This document shows positions 1 to 12,303 of a stretch of 64,000 bases of DNA, in pieces. A program made the translations under genes and the position numbers. The stretch comes from Adenophora triphylla var. japonica (taxonomy: Eukaryota > Streptophyta > Magnoliopsida > Asterales > Campanulaceae), in assembly GCA_022495995.1 (NCBI GenBank), contig JAFEMH010002511.1, forward strand, positions 1 to 64,000, written 5' to 3'. Every line of letters starts with the position of its first letter. Positions within the stretch are counted from its first letter, which is position 1. The notes under the pieces are model-generated. The model saw nothing but the letters and a program-made list of their open reading frames with translations. It did no database searches and was not told the origin of the DNA.

Positions 1-1475
1 AGAACGTTTGGCGTTCACCCAAAGTGCCTTACTTGAGCAAGATCTCCCTAGGAATTTCATTAATCGTGTTTGCTTGCAACGTGCTTTCTTTGTGTGCATG
101 TGTTTGAAAATAAAAGGGGAGAATGTCTACCCCAAGTTGTCTTCCGGACGTACTGAAACCATTTTGTTGGTTGTCGCTCGGGATTTCTTGGAATTTATGT
201 ATTTACAGGATGTATGATCCCGTCCTCATCTTATGACTTGTGATCATCGCATTTTAAACCTCGGGACCCTCGGGACTTGCGTGATCGAAGAGAATGAAAC
301 TCTCTTTTGGGTCAAAGATGAGGTTCTTCAGGAAGAATGTCCTTAGCCCATCAATCCTACGCTTTAGGCTGAGCGGTCGAGCTAAGGTATAGAGGCTTCA
401 TACTCATTCTTAAGCGATAATCGGAGATATAGGGTTCAAGGTTATCCTTTTCCTAAAGAAATCACTGAACCTTTAATAGGAAGGAACGATGTCAAAGATG
501 AGAACTTTTACACCGAGTCAGTTCCAAGGTTTGGAGGAAAGGGGAAATGCATGATGAAAAATGACTCTTTAATGAAAAGATGACATTTTGGTTTTAGCAA
601 ATGATGCTTTTTGATTGAAAGAAATGATCTTTATGCAAATGATGCATAAAGATAGGATTTTTATGCAAATGATGCATTAGAAAAGGGGTTTTGATGCGAG
701 GATGCATTTTTATTGAAAAAGATTTGATCTTTATATGCAAATGATGCATAAAGATAACATTTTTATTGGAAAATAGGGATTTTAGGTGCAAGGATGCACC
801 TTTATGAAAAAAGACTACATTTTTATGACAAATGAGGTCTTAATGCATGCCAAAAAGGGAAGGGGATGATAAAGATGTGATCTTTAAGCTACCAAGTCCC
901 AAGCAATATAAGAATGCAATGAGCAAGTATATCAATTAAAATGCAAGGATAGGGCGTGCGAGGTTACAAATGACTTCCTTTAGCTTCTCGGGACGGAGCT
1001 AGGAGGAGAGGTTCGATCTTTGGTCTTGAGGAGGAGGGATGTAGCTTCTTGGCCTTCCTTCTTCTTCTTCTTGAATTCCCAGCGGTTTCTTCACGTATTT
1101 CGAGTGTATTGTGTATTTTTCTGCCATATATTGTGTGTGTTGAAATGGAGTAGAGGAGGGCTCTATTTATAGGCGATGCGGATAAGGCTAATGAAGCCAG
1201 GTGCGGCTGCTAGAGGCCTTTGCAAATGAGGCCGTGCGGTCTTATCCATTATGACTCGGCATTCTAGAACCATGCAAGGTGGCATTATTCTAGAAGCTTC
1301 TCCTAATTAAGAAAAACGTGTTTTCTTAATTAGGAAGGCTCCCTTCAGCCCTTATTTTAATTTGGGGTTCTAGGAGACATTCAGGAACACTAGGAAGATC
1401 AGAGGGAATTCTGGAAACTTACCGAAATGTCGGGAAAATTAGCTTAGGAAGGCATGAGCAGATTTGGGTACTTAC
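1..1475 (-). repeat. E1 3' LTR (partial)
   Basis: It aligns with 16650-18097 along its whole length. The two differ by many small insertions and deletions and fewer substitutions. Its inner end at about 1475 lacks the final A that the other LTR and a related LTR at 59555 have. It contains the minus-strand TATA box and a cluster of TGCAAATGATGCA-type motifs at about 600-800. Confidence 0.9.
1161..1172 (-). promoter_or_regulatory. TATA box of E1 3' LTR
   Basis: On the minus strand this reads CCTATAAATAGAG. The same box is kept in the other E1 LTR (17783-17794) and in a diverged Tat LTR (59260-59272), although much of the surrounding sequence has changed. It places U3 in the outer roughly 300 bp of the LTR and leaves a long transcribed R-U5. 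From this 3' LTR it would fire leftwards, out of the window. Confidence 0.75.
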
Positions 1476-1492
1476 GAAGCCCCTCGGCAACG
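1476..1492 (-). other. E1 polypurine-tract region
   Basis: Directly inside the 3' LTR the minus strand reads CCGAGGGGCTTC up to the LTR start. Related sequence with the core GGGGCTTC lies at the same place in E3 (40604-40620) and beside the LTR at 59556. This is the expected position and purine content for the plus-strand primer. Confidence 0.6.
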
Positions 1493-2029
1493 TCACTTGC
1501 AAGGCGAGTGGGGTTGTCGATAGAAAAGGATCGATGCAGCGAATGCCGAGACGGATTGGGAGACAAAAGGCGGTCGAGTGGCATTTGAACCTTTTGAGAG
1601 AAGGCTACCTACGTATCCGGAGGAATCAAGCCGGGCCGTAGTTCGGAATTAGGATCGTCAGGGAAGGAAGAAGAGAAAGCGGTCTCTTCTTTGGGAAAAG
1701 AAGAGAAAATGACCTAGGAGGTCAAGCAATTGATCCTCTTTGGGGATATGCTAGGAGTGACCCGGGTGGTCGGATATTTGAACTTTTATGAGGGCGCTTT
1801 ATCAGCGAGGAGTGACAAAGAAACGGGGTGACCAAAGTGGTCGAATGGCTGGACCTTTTATAAAAGGCTACCTACGTATCCGGAGGAATCAAGCCTTGAT
1901 CGTAGTTCAAGCATCACTAGATAGTTAGGAACGATGTCTAGGATCCTTGAGATTTTGACAATTCGGAGGGCGTCACTGAAGAAGCTAGAGCTTATGGCGC
2001 TATCTCTTTATGACGGAGATAGAGGTAAC
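1493..2029. other. E1 3' untranslated region
   Basis: No coding sequence is recognisable. It holds a phrase repeated at 1604-1634 and 1864-1894 (ctacctacgtatccggagg...). The same phrase occurs at 59668-59800 in the related Tat fragment, so it is a conserved part of this family's 3' region. Confidence 0.6.
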
Positions 2030-2458
2030 TTAAGTTGGGAAACTTGAGCGTACGTCACTATTCGCGGATAGAGGTAGCACAAGTTGAAATGACTTGGGCA
2101 TACGTCACTATTCGCGGACATACGTCACTATTCGCGGATAGTGGTAGCACAAGTTGGAATGACTTGGGCATACGTCACTATTCGCGGATAGTGCTAGCAC
2201 AAGTTGGAATGACTTGGGCATACGTCACTATTCGCGGATAGAGGTAGCACAAGATTGGAATGACTTGGGCATACGTCACTATTCGCGGATAGAGGTAGCA
2301 CAAGTTGAAATGACTTGGGCATACTTCACTATTCGCGGATAGAGGTAGCACAAGTTGGAATGACTTGGGCATACGTCACTATTCGCGGATAGAGGTAGCA
2401 CAAGTTGGAATGACTTGGGCATACGTCACTATTCGCGGATAGAGGTAGCACAAGTTTA
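2030..2458. repeat. Minisatellite in E1, unit about 51 bp
   Basis: About eight or nine head-to-tail units contain CACTATTCGCGGATAGAGG and a GCACAAGTTGGAATGACTTG core. One shortened unit is at about 2107-2130. Arrays in the pol-to-LTR interval are a known property of Tat elements and can seed satellites. Open frames that cross the array are repeat translations. Confidence 0.95.
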
Positions 2459-2766
2459 GAGTTACGACAATTCGGAGGTTGTCACCTAGTGTTATCCGTT
2501 ATAACGGAATTAACGGAGCGGCGGGAATAAAGCTTGATTGCTAAAGAGATAAGGGATATTTTACGAAAAGATGTTATCTTGGTTAAAAGATAACGGAAAT
2601 TGCATGCCCAGTGGAAGGTCCGGGCGGGGATTGTAATTTACGCTCGGAGCGAATGAAGCCGCCCGGCATGAGATGGAGAAAAAGAAGCCGTACGGCTAGA
2701 GACTGTTTTTCAGATTATTTAAAATCGAGGTTTTGAACGGGCATTGGGCATTTGTTGCCGCCCACT

Positions 2767-2793
2767 TCAGAGAGAGAGAGAGAGAGAGAGAGA
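2767..2793. repeat. (AG)n microsatellite
   Basis: An uninterrupted run of AG dinucleotides in the region between the minisatellite and the antisense gene. The surrounding interval 2459-3694 shows no coding signal I trust. It may hold the 5' region of the antisense gene. Confidence 0.9.
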
Positions 2794-3694
2794 ATTTCGA
2801 AATTCTTCAACCCCTTTTGCTTCCCTTTGATTTGAGATGGATCAGGAGGGCAATCCCATCTGAGGCAAGCAAGAAGAAACATCTCGGCGGCCGCGAGAAG
2901 GAGGAGAAAGGAGCTCGTTCGGACGGAGAGGAAGTATGACTTCCTTACGCCTCCATCGGAGCTTTGCACGAGGAGAAGGGAGCACAAATCAACGAACCCG
3001 CGATCGGTTGGGGTAAGCATTCTCATTTTGCTCAAATCCGATGATTTTGAATTTTGAATGATTTAGGGCTTGACCCGAATTTTAGGATTTTTGAATGATT
3101 TTTGAATGATTTTGAGATGCATGAACAACCTATGAGGCTAAGAATATGCATGTGCAATTTTATTTGATGAAAAATATGAGAATGACTCACTTTTTTTTTT
3201 TCGCAAAATGAAGTAAGAATGAGAATTTTTCAAAATATGAGACGGAGTTCTTGCCTTGTGCTAGAACTAGGTCAAAATTCTGATTTTCAATGAGAAAACA
3301 TGATTTTGGAAGATGAAAATGATTCATGCATGCCATTTTTGAAAGAATAATGCTTATGTGCGAAGAATTGTGATTTTGTGCTTTAGGAAAGCAATGACGT
3401 GTTTCAAGTGATGAAAGACATGTTTTTGATGCAAATAATGCTAGAAAAACTTTTTGTGAATGCTTTTCTTTTGAAAATATGTGCACTTTTGAATATATGC
3501 ATGCTTTTGAAATGATATGAAGGGCCCGCGCTTCTTTTTGATGTGCTTGTCTACGGAGAACAAGTCTAGAGGACCATCGGAGATAGCGGTTAAGCTTTGG
3601 CGAGAGGATGCCGGATTTTGAGAAGAATGGGGTAAATCCCAAGCGGTGAGTGAGGGCTACCGGCTGGATGCATTTGTAGAGGCTATCGGCGGGG

Positions 3695-5418
3695 GTGTTC
3701 ACATCACCTCTAAGAGCAAGGGCTTGGTCCGGGCCCTTTACGGGATTACAGTGGGGCGGTACACATAGCTTTCACACTGGTAGGGGAGGCGCGGTGACTC
3801 TGCCGATTTCACGGCTATTGCGGCCTACGGTTCACGGGAGGCCCGTGACTTGGAGAGACCATATTGCTGGCTTTGAGGAGTTTCGGGCTTTGGTCGGGTT
3901 TGAGCGATTCCCGAGTGCAGGGATGGAGACACGGAATGTCGAGGTGGCGATTCGAGACTTGCATGCGAGAATTTTCTTTGCTAATGATGTGGCCTTGACG
4001 GTAGCTAGAGCATTCATATGGTTGATGCTATCAGTCACCATCTTTGCTAATTGCAGGACGATAGCTATGACTTGCCTCCTCGACTCTCTGGAGGATGTTG
4101 ATGGGATAGGGACGGTCTCTTGGGGAGAGGCCGGATTAGGCGGAGCTCTACTTCTCGTTGGACATGTACGGTCGGAACAAAGCTGCTTCCATGGGCCCTT
4201 CTCATTTGCCCTTGAGGTAGTCTCCTTTCTTTTCTCTTTTCTCTTTTCTGTCTTGAGACTTTTATAAGAGAGAGAATGACCTTTTGATGTTTTGAACATG
4301 CGGGCTGGTTTTGCGAGGTGATCGGGTTCTTCCCTTGGAACCGGCGAGTGATGTCACCATCTTCCACTGCTATGGTTATTTGGAGGGGAGATACGAGAGA
4401 TAAATTCACGGGGAAGACCCGGATTACCTTCGATTACAAAATGGTGAGGCCGGTCATCAACGGGGATGGGCACGATGGAGTGGACTTCTACCCACAGGGC
4501 GAGTATCAGGAGATCTTCTTTGGGAGATGCCATCGAGGTGACGAGCGAGAGGAGGTGGCTTGCGGGGCGACATGTGATGTCATTTACTTGGGGACCGCTT
4601 CTCGAGCGGCATGGCCATGTCCCTCCATTGGACGCCATTACTCCTTCGATCCTCGGCACGGATCTTTGCGGCCCGGGGAGCGGCCGGAGGATGAGATTGA
4701 GAGGTACCCGAGCGAGCGTAGGCTGCGGAGGAGTATTTTGACATGGGACACCCCCTACTGGCTGTGTTTGTGGAGCGGCGCACAGGAGCGCCACGAAGCT
4801 AGTGAAGGCGGCGGTCACTCGGGGATATGGGGAGGATGAGCCCTGCGGACCCGCCGATCCCTCCTGCGCATCTGTCCTATGTGATCCGTGGAGTGCCGAG
4901 GAGGATGAGGATACTGTCCCCGTGCTAGGGAGCCCCGGTACACCTTGCCGCTTTGATAGCCTTTGTAAGTGTACTCTTAGGGTCTTATTCCCTTTTTAGC
5001 TTTGAGATTTTACGCTTTTTGCAATTTTACGAGATTTTACGAGATTTTTCTCTTCTTTTTCTCGGGTTCCGGCTCGCACTTACGATAGGGTGGTCGGGCG
5101 AGAATAGGGGCTGGAAGGACATGTGCCGGTCTCTTACGAGGAAGGCGCTGCGCCGAAGGCGGCGGCGGATGCACGGGAGCACAGGCGCGAGAGACGGCAC
5201 GTCGGGGGCACGGCGTCTACCTCATCGGCCTCGGAGTACTCTTCCGGTGCCATGCCTCGAGGGCGGGGACCCAGCGGCCCGGCATTCTGGAGCGGCTGGG
5301 CGAGTACGGGCACGATAATGTCCATTTGTCGACTTGAGCGACCGGGAGGACTTGATGAGGGAGGCTAGCATTTATGAGGCGAGTAGCGATGAGGAGGAAG
5401 AAGAATCGGAGGCCTAGG
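3695..5418 (+). pseudogene. Antisense gene of E1: plant mobile domain (PMD) protein, disrupted
   Basis: The first open block (3695 to about 4216) has the PMD pattern: a segment with RAFIWLMLSVTIFANCRTIA, then LEDVDGIGTVSWGEAGLGGA, which matches the family's hallmark 'RAFLLYLLGxTLF ... LxDLDxIGxYxWGSAxLAxLY'. A later block near 4520-4620 has LAGRHVMSFTWGPLLERH, resembling the family's segment ending in RQFG. Frame changes occur between blocks. Two may be introns (about 4217-4317 and 4965-5087, both GT...AG with pyrimidine-rich stretches); others look like true frameshifts. PMD proteins occur both in plant transposons and as host genes (MAIN, MAIL1), which in Arabidopsis help keep transposons silent. 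Here the gene runs opposite to gag-pol, as do antisense ORFs of other Tat elements. The start at 3695 is only the first ATG-like start of the open block. Domain call is fairly sure; exon structure is not. Confidence 0.75.
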
Positions 5419-6189
5419 AGGTCTCTAGAATAGATTTGGAACAAAAACAAACAATGAACAATTTTTATGCACACTTTGTTTATTTTTGCTTTATTTGGGC
5501 GCCGATGGGGCGAAAACATTGTATTTACATTTTATTTGCTTTTCTAATTTCATGCTTTTTCAATTTGCATATTATCGAGCCTTGGGGCGACTTTTTGCTT
5601 GGAATTGGGGCTGGCGGGCCAAAATGATTTATAATGGTGTATGAATGCTTGAATGGCTTACGGATATGTTTTTGTACGAGGTTTTGGTTGAAAAAGTGGG
5701 GTGAAAACTCCCTTGGGCAGCAACTTTGGTTGCTTTGCAGAATTTCTGCGAGAGGGCTAATGTAGCCGTGCGGCATGGCCTTGAGGGCAAATGAAGCCGT
5801 GCGGCTTACGATTCTGTACGAAAGTTTGGTTATTTTACGAATAAAAGCAAGGCTTGGCCATTTCATTTCATTTTCACTCTAGACTTGTCCCAATTGTTCC
5901 CGAGCATATTTTGGACCTAAAGCACCATCTTTGATCACTTTGCGATGGAGAAGCCCGTTAGATTGCAAAGGGGAAGCGAGACCATTTTCTATCCGGTCTT
6001 CAATCTTGGGCGAGACATAACTTCCAAAATCACAAGGGGCTGCTTGATTCTTCCTTCAAGATCAAGTCTTTATGGCATTTGAGGGATCTCCCGCCCGATT
6101 GGGACTGTTGAGAGCCGCGGCAAAGTTACAGGACGTCAGGAGACATGTTTCTTGCTTCTCTTACAACGAAATTGTCCCAACGCACGAAG
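5419..6189. other. E1 spacer between antisense coding blocks
   Basis: AT-rich stretch without a convincing frame. It contains two copies of the GCCGTGCGGC motif (about 5763 and 5797) that also occurs in the LTRs. Confidence 0.5.
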
Positions 6190-7463
6190 ACTTGAGCCTT
6201 GATTGGGGGTCCCGAGGCTGAGGCTATATCTATTCCGCTGATCGGAGACGTGCCGGTGACGGTAAAGCTTGCATCTTTTACTGCGAGATTCCTTTGGGAG
6301 AGAGGCGAGAGGATGATGGTAGCCCGGATAGGATTGACCTTTCGATATCCCGGGCGAGGTTTGGGTCTCCGAATATGGCTGCGACCACGGTGGCTATGGA
6401 TGCTTTCATTCTCTGCGTATTCTACATTACATTCCTTCTCTTGAGTCCAGTGGGGATCTGTCATAGTGGCCTCTTGGACATGGTCGAAGGCTGCGAGTGG
6501 GAAGGATATTGTCCCATTGGTTTTGGGAGAGACATTTCATGGGATCGATAGGATGGCTCGGGGAGACCGTTTCATGAGGTCAGGGAGTCCGGCTATGTTG
6601 ACTACGTGGCTGCGGGGAGAGGCTCGGGGCTTTGCACAGGGGCTTTGCCGACTCGGTGCCCTTGGGTGATCTCTCGGAGAGGTGCGCCTAGGCGGCGAAC
6701 GGGGGTAGGCAGGAGGCGATGATGGCTAGGCTATCCACTTCGGACATCCGTTGGTGGATACCACATTGGAGGTTGCGGACCCGGGAGGATATTTCGGGAG
6801 TCTTATCTTTGTGAGGGTTCCGGGATTACAGCTGGTCGTCCTTCTACATACCACTGCTTGGTATCCCGGGCGGTTTGGGGCTTTACGGGAGCCATTGAGT
6901 GATTGGGGAGGACATCGGGACCATGGAGGTGGTGTCATTGGATATGAGAGATCCGGCCCGGCTTCTCTTTCTTCTCGAGGCTTGGACACATCTTGCTTTC
7001 CCGCGGGGCTATCTTCGGGAGCGGGAAGAGCACCATCTTGACCCTTGTCTACTTGGGCGAGTACGAGAGGAGATGGGAGCGACTCGGAGTTATCTTGGAG
7101 GATAGACGTCGAGCTTTATTGGGAGGCGGCGTGACTCGAGTAGGACTACGAGGGAGGCGAGGCTAAGGCGAGTTGCCATAACCAATCGGGTGACTTGGTC
7201 GGAGATATGGAGGCTCGGTACAAGAGGTTGTCAGGAGTCGCTCCTTTGGTGAGGCTCGAGAGGGAGGAGGTGCGGACTCGTGCTCGGATAGAGAGAGAGC
7301 GCTCATTGACACGGGGTTGGTAGAGGCTCCGGTGAGGATACCGGAGGTCGGGATGAGGGATCTGGACATTATTGAGAAGAAAAGGAAGAAGACTCGACGA
7401 GGTCGAGGAAAAGGGAAGAAAGGCGAAGAAGACTCGGCGAATGACGGACAAGTCTTTTCTCAA
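6190..7463 (+). other. Second coding-like block on the antisense strand of E1, function unknown
   Basis: GC content and codon-like texture resemble the PMD block rather than the flanks, but the frame is broken several times. The last part (about 7200-7460) encodes an Arg/Glu-rich helix-like stretch followed by a basic run with KKRKKTRRGRGKGKK, which could be a nuclear localisation signal. It may be the carboxy-terminal part of the PMD gene, or a separate gene. I recognise no domain in it. Confidence 0.4.
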
Positions 7464-8129
7464 GATCCTCTTATTGCCATTTGCAAACACATTAGTTTAT
7501 TTAGGCATTTTATTGTATTTTAGATCTTTTTAGCGGGTTAGCGAGTTAAGAGGTAGGCAGGTGCTTGAACTCATCAAGAAGTTTTTAACTTGTAATGAAC
7601 AAGAAATATTATCTTAAAAATTAATCAAGACACATTTCATGGAAATTCAAATGTCTTTATTGATTGGGACCCGTTTTATGAAAGCGAAATACCCTTTATT
7701 ATTTAGGACGCACTTCATGGAAGCTTGATTGTCCTTTTTATTGTTTAGACCGAACCATATATGGTGCCTACGTTCCCCTTTTACAAGAAAGGCTAAGGGG
7801 CTCGAATCTACGTAGTTCATTACGGTGAACCAATTTTTTATGTGCGGCCATGTTTTTGCCTAGACCGCCCTTTTTGGGGTTTCGGCCCTAGTGGGCATTA
7901 CTCTTTTGCACTAAGATTTTTTTCTTTTTTTTTATTATGTTTTTATATGCAGCACATCTTTTGCCTAGACCGCCCTTTTGGGGTTTCGGCCTATTTGGGT
8001 ATTACTCTTTTGCACTTTTTTCTTTTATTTTTATTTTTTATTTTTTTTTTTTTTTTTTATCGAGACATAGTATCTTCGGAGTTTATCACCGTTATTTGGG
8101 TGGACAAAGGGATTGCCATCCAAGTGCAA
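7464..8129. other. Convergent 3' ends between antisense gene and integrase; imperfect 105-bp duplication
   Basis: A segment beginning gcctagaccgcccttt...ggggtttcggcc and ending attactcttttgcac occurs at about 7857-7912 and again at about 7963-8014. T-rich runs (7917-7942, 8028-8060) separate the copies. No coding signal is seen here. Confidence 0.6.
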
Positions 8130-9358
8130 GCTTCATTGCTCCTCTGACGGTATCTTACGCACCACATAAGGGCCGATCCGGACGGGTTCCCATTTTCCCG
8201 GGGTTGTCTGCAGTAGGGGCTTTACTTTCGGCACTAAGTCGCCCTCTTTGATGTCTCTCGGCCTTGACCTTTTTATCAAACGCTCTGGCCATTCGCCTCT
8301 GGTAGGCTCGGGTGTGTTCCATGGCTTTTAGCCTTCTCTCGTCAAGCGAGGGCTAACTCATCATGCCGGCTGCGCAACCATTCCACTTCATTGACAACTT
8401 TGTTTTCCGGGAGGACCCTTAATGACGGGATTTCCAACTCCCTGTGGTAACACTTGCTTCCATCCCGTAAGTTAGGGCAAGGAGTTTCTCTGTGGGCTGT
8501 TACGACGGAGCGTTACGCAGCCCCGAGTGCTAGGTGCGGCTTTTCGGGCCAATCACGACCACGGATGGCCATCTTCGGATGATCCGCTCGAGTGTCTTAT
8601 TAGCGGCTTCCACGGCTCCATTGAGTGCAGTGCATGCGGGGACGACTTGTGGCGAGTAACTACGAATCGACGGCGGTCTATCGCAGTCTCCTTCGAAGTG
8701 TGACCCATTATCGAAATGATCTCGTTGGGCACCCCATATACGCACATTATGTTTTCTTTGATGAGCTGGGCCACTTTTAAGGAAGTGAGGACCTTGTAGG
8801 ACTTGGCCTCTACCCACTTTGGTGAAGTAGTCGATGGCTACCAACACGAACTCATGCCCATTGCTTCTACTGTAGGATATTTTCCCTATCACGTCAATGC
8901 CCCGAGTTGCAAACGGCCGGAGTCGTCATGCGGTGCGGGTCATGAGGTGGGAGATGGTTGAGGTTGGCAAACCGGCGGCATTTGTCGCGAGTTCGGACGT
9001 GCGAACGCGATCTGTTTCCATGGAGATCCGGTAGTAACCCATTACGAGGATCACTTGCATCGGGGCTCTGGCATTCATGTGAGGACCGCGGGGACCATTG
9101 TGGACTTCGGTCATCAACTCTCTGGCTCTTTCTTGAGTGACACATAAGAGGAGTGGTCCTTGATACCGCTTCTTGTATAGGTTGCCTCCTAGAATGACAT
9201 AATGAGAAGCCAACCTTTTCGGGGCTTGTAAGCTCTTGGCTCACGATACCTTCTTTCGGTCTACCTTCTTCGTCTACTGAAAGCGACTCTCCGTCTTTGA
9301 GGAATTGGTAAATACGATTGTACCAAGGTTCCTTTATAGGCTCGGGTCCCGAGTCCAC
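8130..9358 (-). pseudogene. E1 integrase, frameshifted
   Basis: Reading leftwards, the amino-terminal part (9213 to about 8926) has the pre-integrase pattern ASHYVILGGNLYKKRYQGPL and a His near the start of the zinc-finger-like region. The core (8892-8530) has HEFVLVAIDYFTK, which is the usual VxIDYFTKWVEA motif with its catalytic Asp. In a neighbouring frame it has ENIMCVYGVPNEIIS, which precedes the second Asp. The C-terminal block with KVKAPTADNPGK ends near 8130. At least three frame changes interrupt it. In an intact element integrase inserts the cDNA into host DNA. Confidence 0.85.
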
Positions 9359-9361
9359 TTC

Positions 9362-9960
9362 TCACGACGAAGGCTGGGGCTTCTCTTCTACCCGCTCTGA
9401 AGGAGCTTTATGGCTTTTCCCTCGGGGATCTCTACCAATGAGGCTAGAGTAGCTAGGGCATCTGCGAATCTGTTCTTTTCCCTCGGCAAGTAGTGGAAAG
9501 TCACTTCTCTGAAGCTGTCCGATCCAACTCCTCCATATGGGCATGATACCGTTGTAGATTAGGGTCCACGAGTCTTCCACTTGTTGGAGACTTGGTTGAT
9601 GATCGGGGCGAGTCTCAGTAAACTTCGAGCTCCTTGACATTTCTTTCTAAGGCGGCCTCCAAACCGGCAATGCGGGCTTCATACTCGGCGACATTGTTCG
9701 TGGCGGGAAAGTTCAACTTGAGGGCTATGGGGTATGCTCATCTTTCGGATCGACCCGATAGCATTCCTACACCATTTCCTCTTTTGTTAGCGGCTCAGTC
9801 AAAGAACAATTGCCATCTATTTTCGAGCTCAGCTGCAAAGATCCCTTCATACGGAAATTGGGGTTCGGGCCCTCTGTCTTCATTCGGGAAATTCGCCGGG
9901 TGATCGACAATGCTTGACCCTTGATGGCCTTCTACGGTCACATAGTTGATGTCGTATTAC
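9362..9960 (-). pseudogene. E1 RNase H domain, frameshifted
   Basis: On the minus strand, FFD followed by a stop and AANKRGNGVGM marks the first active-site Asp. PATNNVAEYEARIAGLEAAL follows with the conserved Glu, then MEELDRTASE near 9530. The connection sequence RLAKWSFFLA and YDINYVT lies to the right. The stop replaces the Gly of the DGAANxxG motif. The domain lies between RT and integrase, as in all Ty3/gypsy elements. Confidence 0.85.
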
Positions 9961-10312
9961 GCCAAGAAGAAGGACCACTTCGCTAAACGCATCGAGAGGG
10001 AAGGCTTGTCAAAGATGTACTTGATGGGGTCCATTTTCGAGACCAAGTTCACGGGGTGGGCTTGCATATAATGCTTCAACTTGCCGACTACCCGGACCGA
10101 TCTGCACGAGTCTTTTCACATCTTTGAGTAATTGAGCTCACTCCCTTGTAGCTTCCGGGCGACAAAGTAAATGGCGTTTTCTACCCGAGAGTCTTTCTTT
10201 TCTGAGCAAGCATAGCCCCATTGCCGTGTACGTGACGGTGAGATAGAGCGAAGAGGCTTACGTCTATGTGGGGGCATAGTGCCGGGGATGTACTAAGTAT
10301 GCCTTGATGCAG

Positions 10313-11388
10313 TCAAAGGCATCTTGGCATTCTTCGGTCCATTACGTGTCCACATTCTTCTTCATGAGCTTGAAGATGGGCTCGCACATAGTGGTCAGCG
10401 ATTGTGAAAGCGGGCGATGTCTTGCAATTTACCCATGAAGCTCTTGACTTAATGCAGGTTTGAGGTGGCCTCATATCCATGATGGCTTTGATCTTTCGGG
10501 GGTCAACTTCTATACCTCGCTCAGTGACCATGTACCCAAGCACTTTTCCCCTTGTCACTCAGAAGGTGCATTTGGCGGGGTTTAGTCTCATGGAATCTTT
10601 GTCTCGGCCTCTCAAAGAATTTTCGTAGGTCGACAAAGTCTTTGCCCACCTTCTCCTTTGGAGTGGATTATCATGTCATCTACGTAGACCTCAATCTCCT
10701 TGTGGATCATGTCATGAAAAAGCGCGGTCGCTGCCCTTTGGTAAGTAGCCCCGGCATTCTTGAGCCCGAATGGCATTCTTGTATAACGATGGGTTCCCAC
10801 GGTGTGGTGAAGGGCATCTTTTCTTGGTCTTCCTCGGCCATCTTGATGCTGGTTGTAGCACTGCAAAACCATCAACGAAGGATTTGACTTCGTAGTTGGC
10901 GGTGGAGTCCACCGGGATGTCTATGTTTGGCGAGAGGGTAGTCGTCTTTGGGGTGGCCTTGTTCGAGATCTCGGAAATCCACACGGCGGCGCACCTTCCC
11001 ATTGGCCTTGGTTACGGTCACGATGTTGGACAACCATGTCGGGTATTCAATAACTACGATGAACCACTACCCGCGGTAGCTTCTCAATTTCTTCTTTGAC
11101 TGTAGAGACCATTCCGGCTTGATCTTTCTCGGTTTACGCTTTGCGGCTTAGCATGCGGGTGCTAGAGGGATTACGTGCTCTACTATCGAGCTGTCTAGCC
11201 GGCATATCCTTGTATGACCATGCAAACACGTCGACGTATTCTACGAGCGGCTCGATCAATGCTGTCCCTTTCAACCCCCTGGAAGAAGCTTCCAATCTGT
11301 GTCTCTTTAGGTTCCTCAATAGTACCCAGTTCACACTTATCAAAACCTCCTCGCGGCTTGGGCCCGGTTTTCCTCTTTTACGAAACAC
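10313..11388 (-). pseudogene. E1 reverse transcriptase, frameshifted
   Basis: Motifs in order on the minus strand: LVEYVDVFAWSYKDMP (about 11240), DSTANYEVKSFVDGFA with a catalytic-core Asp (about 10890), YTRMPFGLKNAGATYQRA (about 10770), and EVYVDDMIIHSK with the YVDD active site (about 10680). Then GKVLGYMVTERGIEVDP (about 10540) follows. All are classic Tat/Athila RT landmarks. They lie in three frames, so no full product is possible as assembled. Confidence 0.92.
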
Positions 11389-12303
11389 CTTAAAGATTTC
11401 TTTAATGTATTGTTCGTTTAGTGTGTTTGCATCTTGTTCAAATGATTCATTATTAAGCGTTGTTAAGTTTTGAGTTAATTTATCATTTGTTAAGTTGGCA
11501 ATAAGAGGATAATCGAAAGATTTGTCATTTCATTCAAGATAAGGGGAAAGATGACATCGATTACATTTTCATAATCCTCGGGCGTGAGGCCTTCGGATGA
11601 CTACGAGGGGGTCGAAGATTCTGACTCGGCTGAATAGACAACGGGGTGTTTGACACGGCCGGGTTGAGGAGGACGGGGTACCAATCCAAGCTCCGTGATC
11701 ATTTCTTTGTCGGCGCTATCGGCCACGAGAATGTCTCCCAATTCTTGATGGCATTTCTGTCTTAGTTACCAAAGTGCGAGGATCAAAATGACTTTCACCA
11801 TCGTCTCCAATAACGGCAACTATCTCATCATACGAGGCGAAGTCGATCAAGTACAGGATTTGTGCTTCTTCGTCAAACAACTCTTGCAAACCCCATTTGC
11901 TGTCTTCACTGCGGCGTCTATCTGGCTGATCTTTGGAAGAGCTAACTCAAGGCGGAGAAGTCCATTGTCCCGAATGCGACTCTTTGACAACGGCCGGATT
12001 TCCTTTGAAGACGTACTCATTACGAACGGTGGTGGTGGCCCCGAGGGATATCGGCAAATCAAGGAACATTCTTGAACGGGATTGGTGGCTTTCCCTAACT
12101 TTCTCAAGGTTCTCTAGAAGGGTTTTACGCAAGGAGATGCGCGATCACTTTCATCATATTGTGTCCCTCCTTTTATAAAGTAATGGGTCGAGAGGCAATT
12201 TGTAAGGATGGAGAGTGGACCCCTTCACCTTTCGTGCCTTTAGCTTTTCTAGCATCCAGAGAGTTCGGTTTGTACCCCAAGCCATATACGGTAGTCTGCT
12301 CCT
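11389..12303 (-). other. E1 linker between protease and RT
   Basis: Coding-like texture on the minus strand but broken in every frame. No domain is recognised. In related elements this stretch links PR and RT in the polyprotein. Confidence 0.5.

Noticed and set aside
2035..2372. Open frames on both strands across the 51-bp repeats
   Set aside because: Periodic translations of the minisatellite.
3832..4409. Minus-strand open frames opposite the PMD gene
   Set aside because: Rich in Arg/Ser/Pro without motifs; they are shadows of the plus-strand coding sequence.
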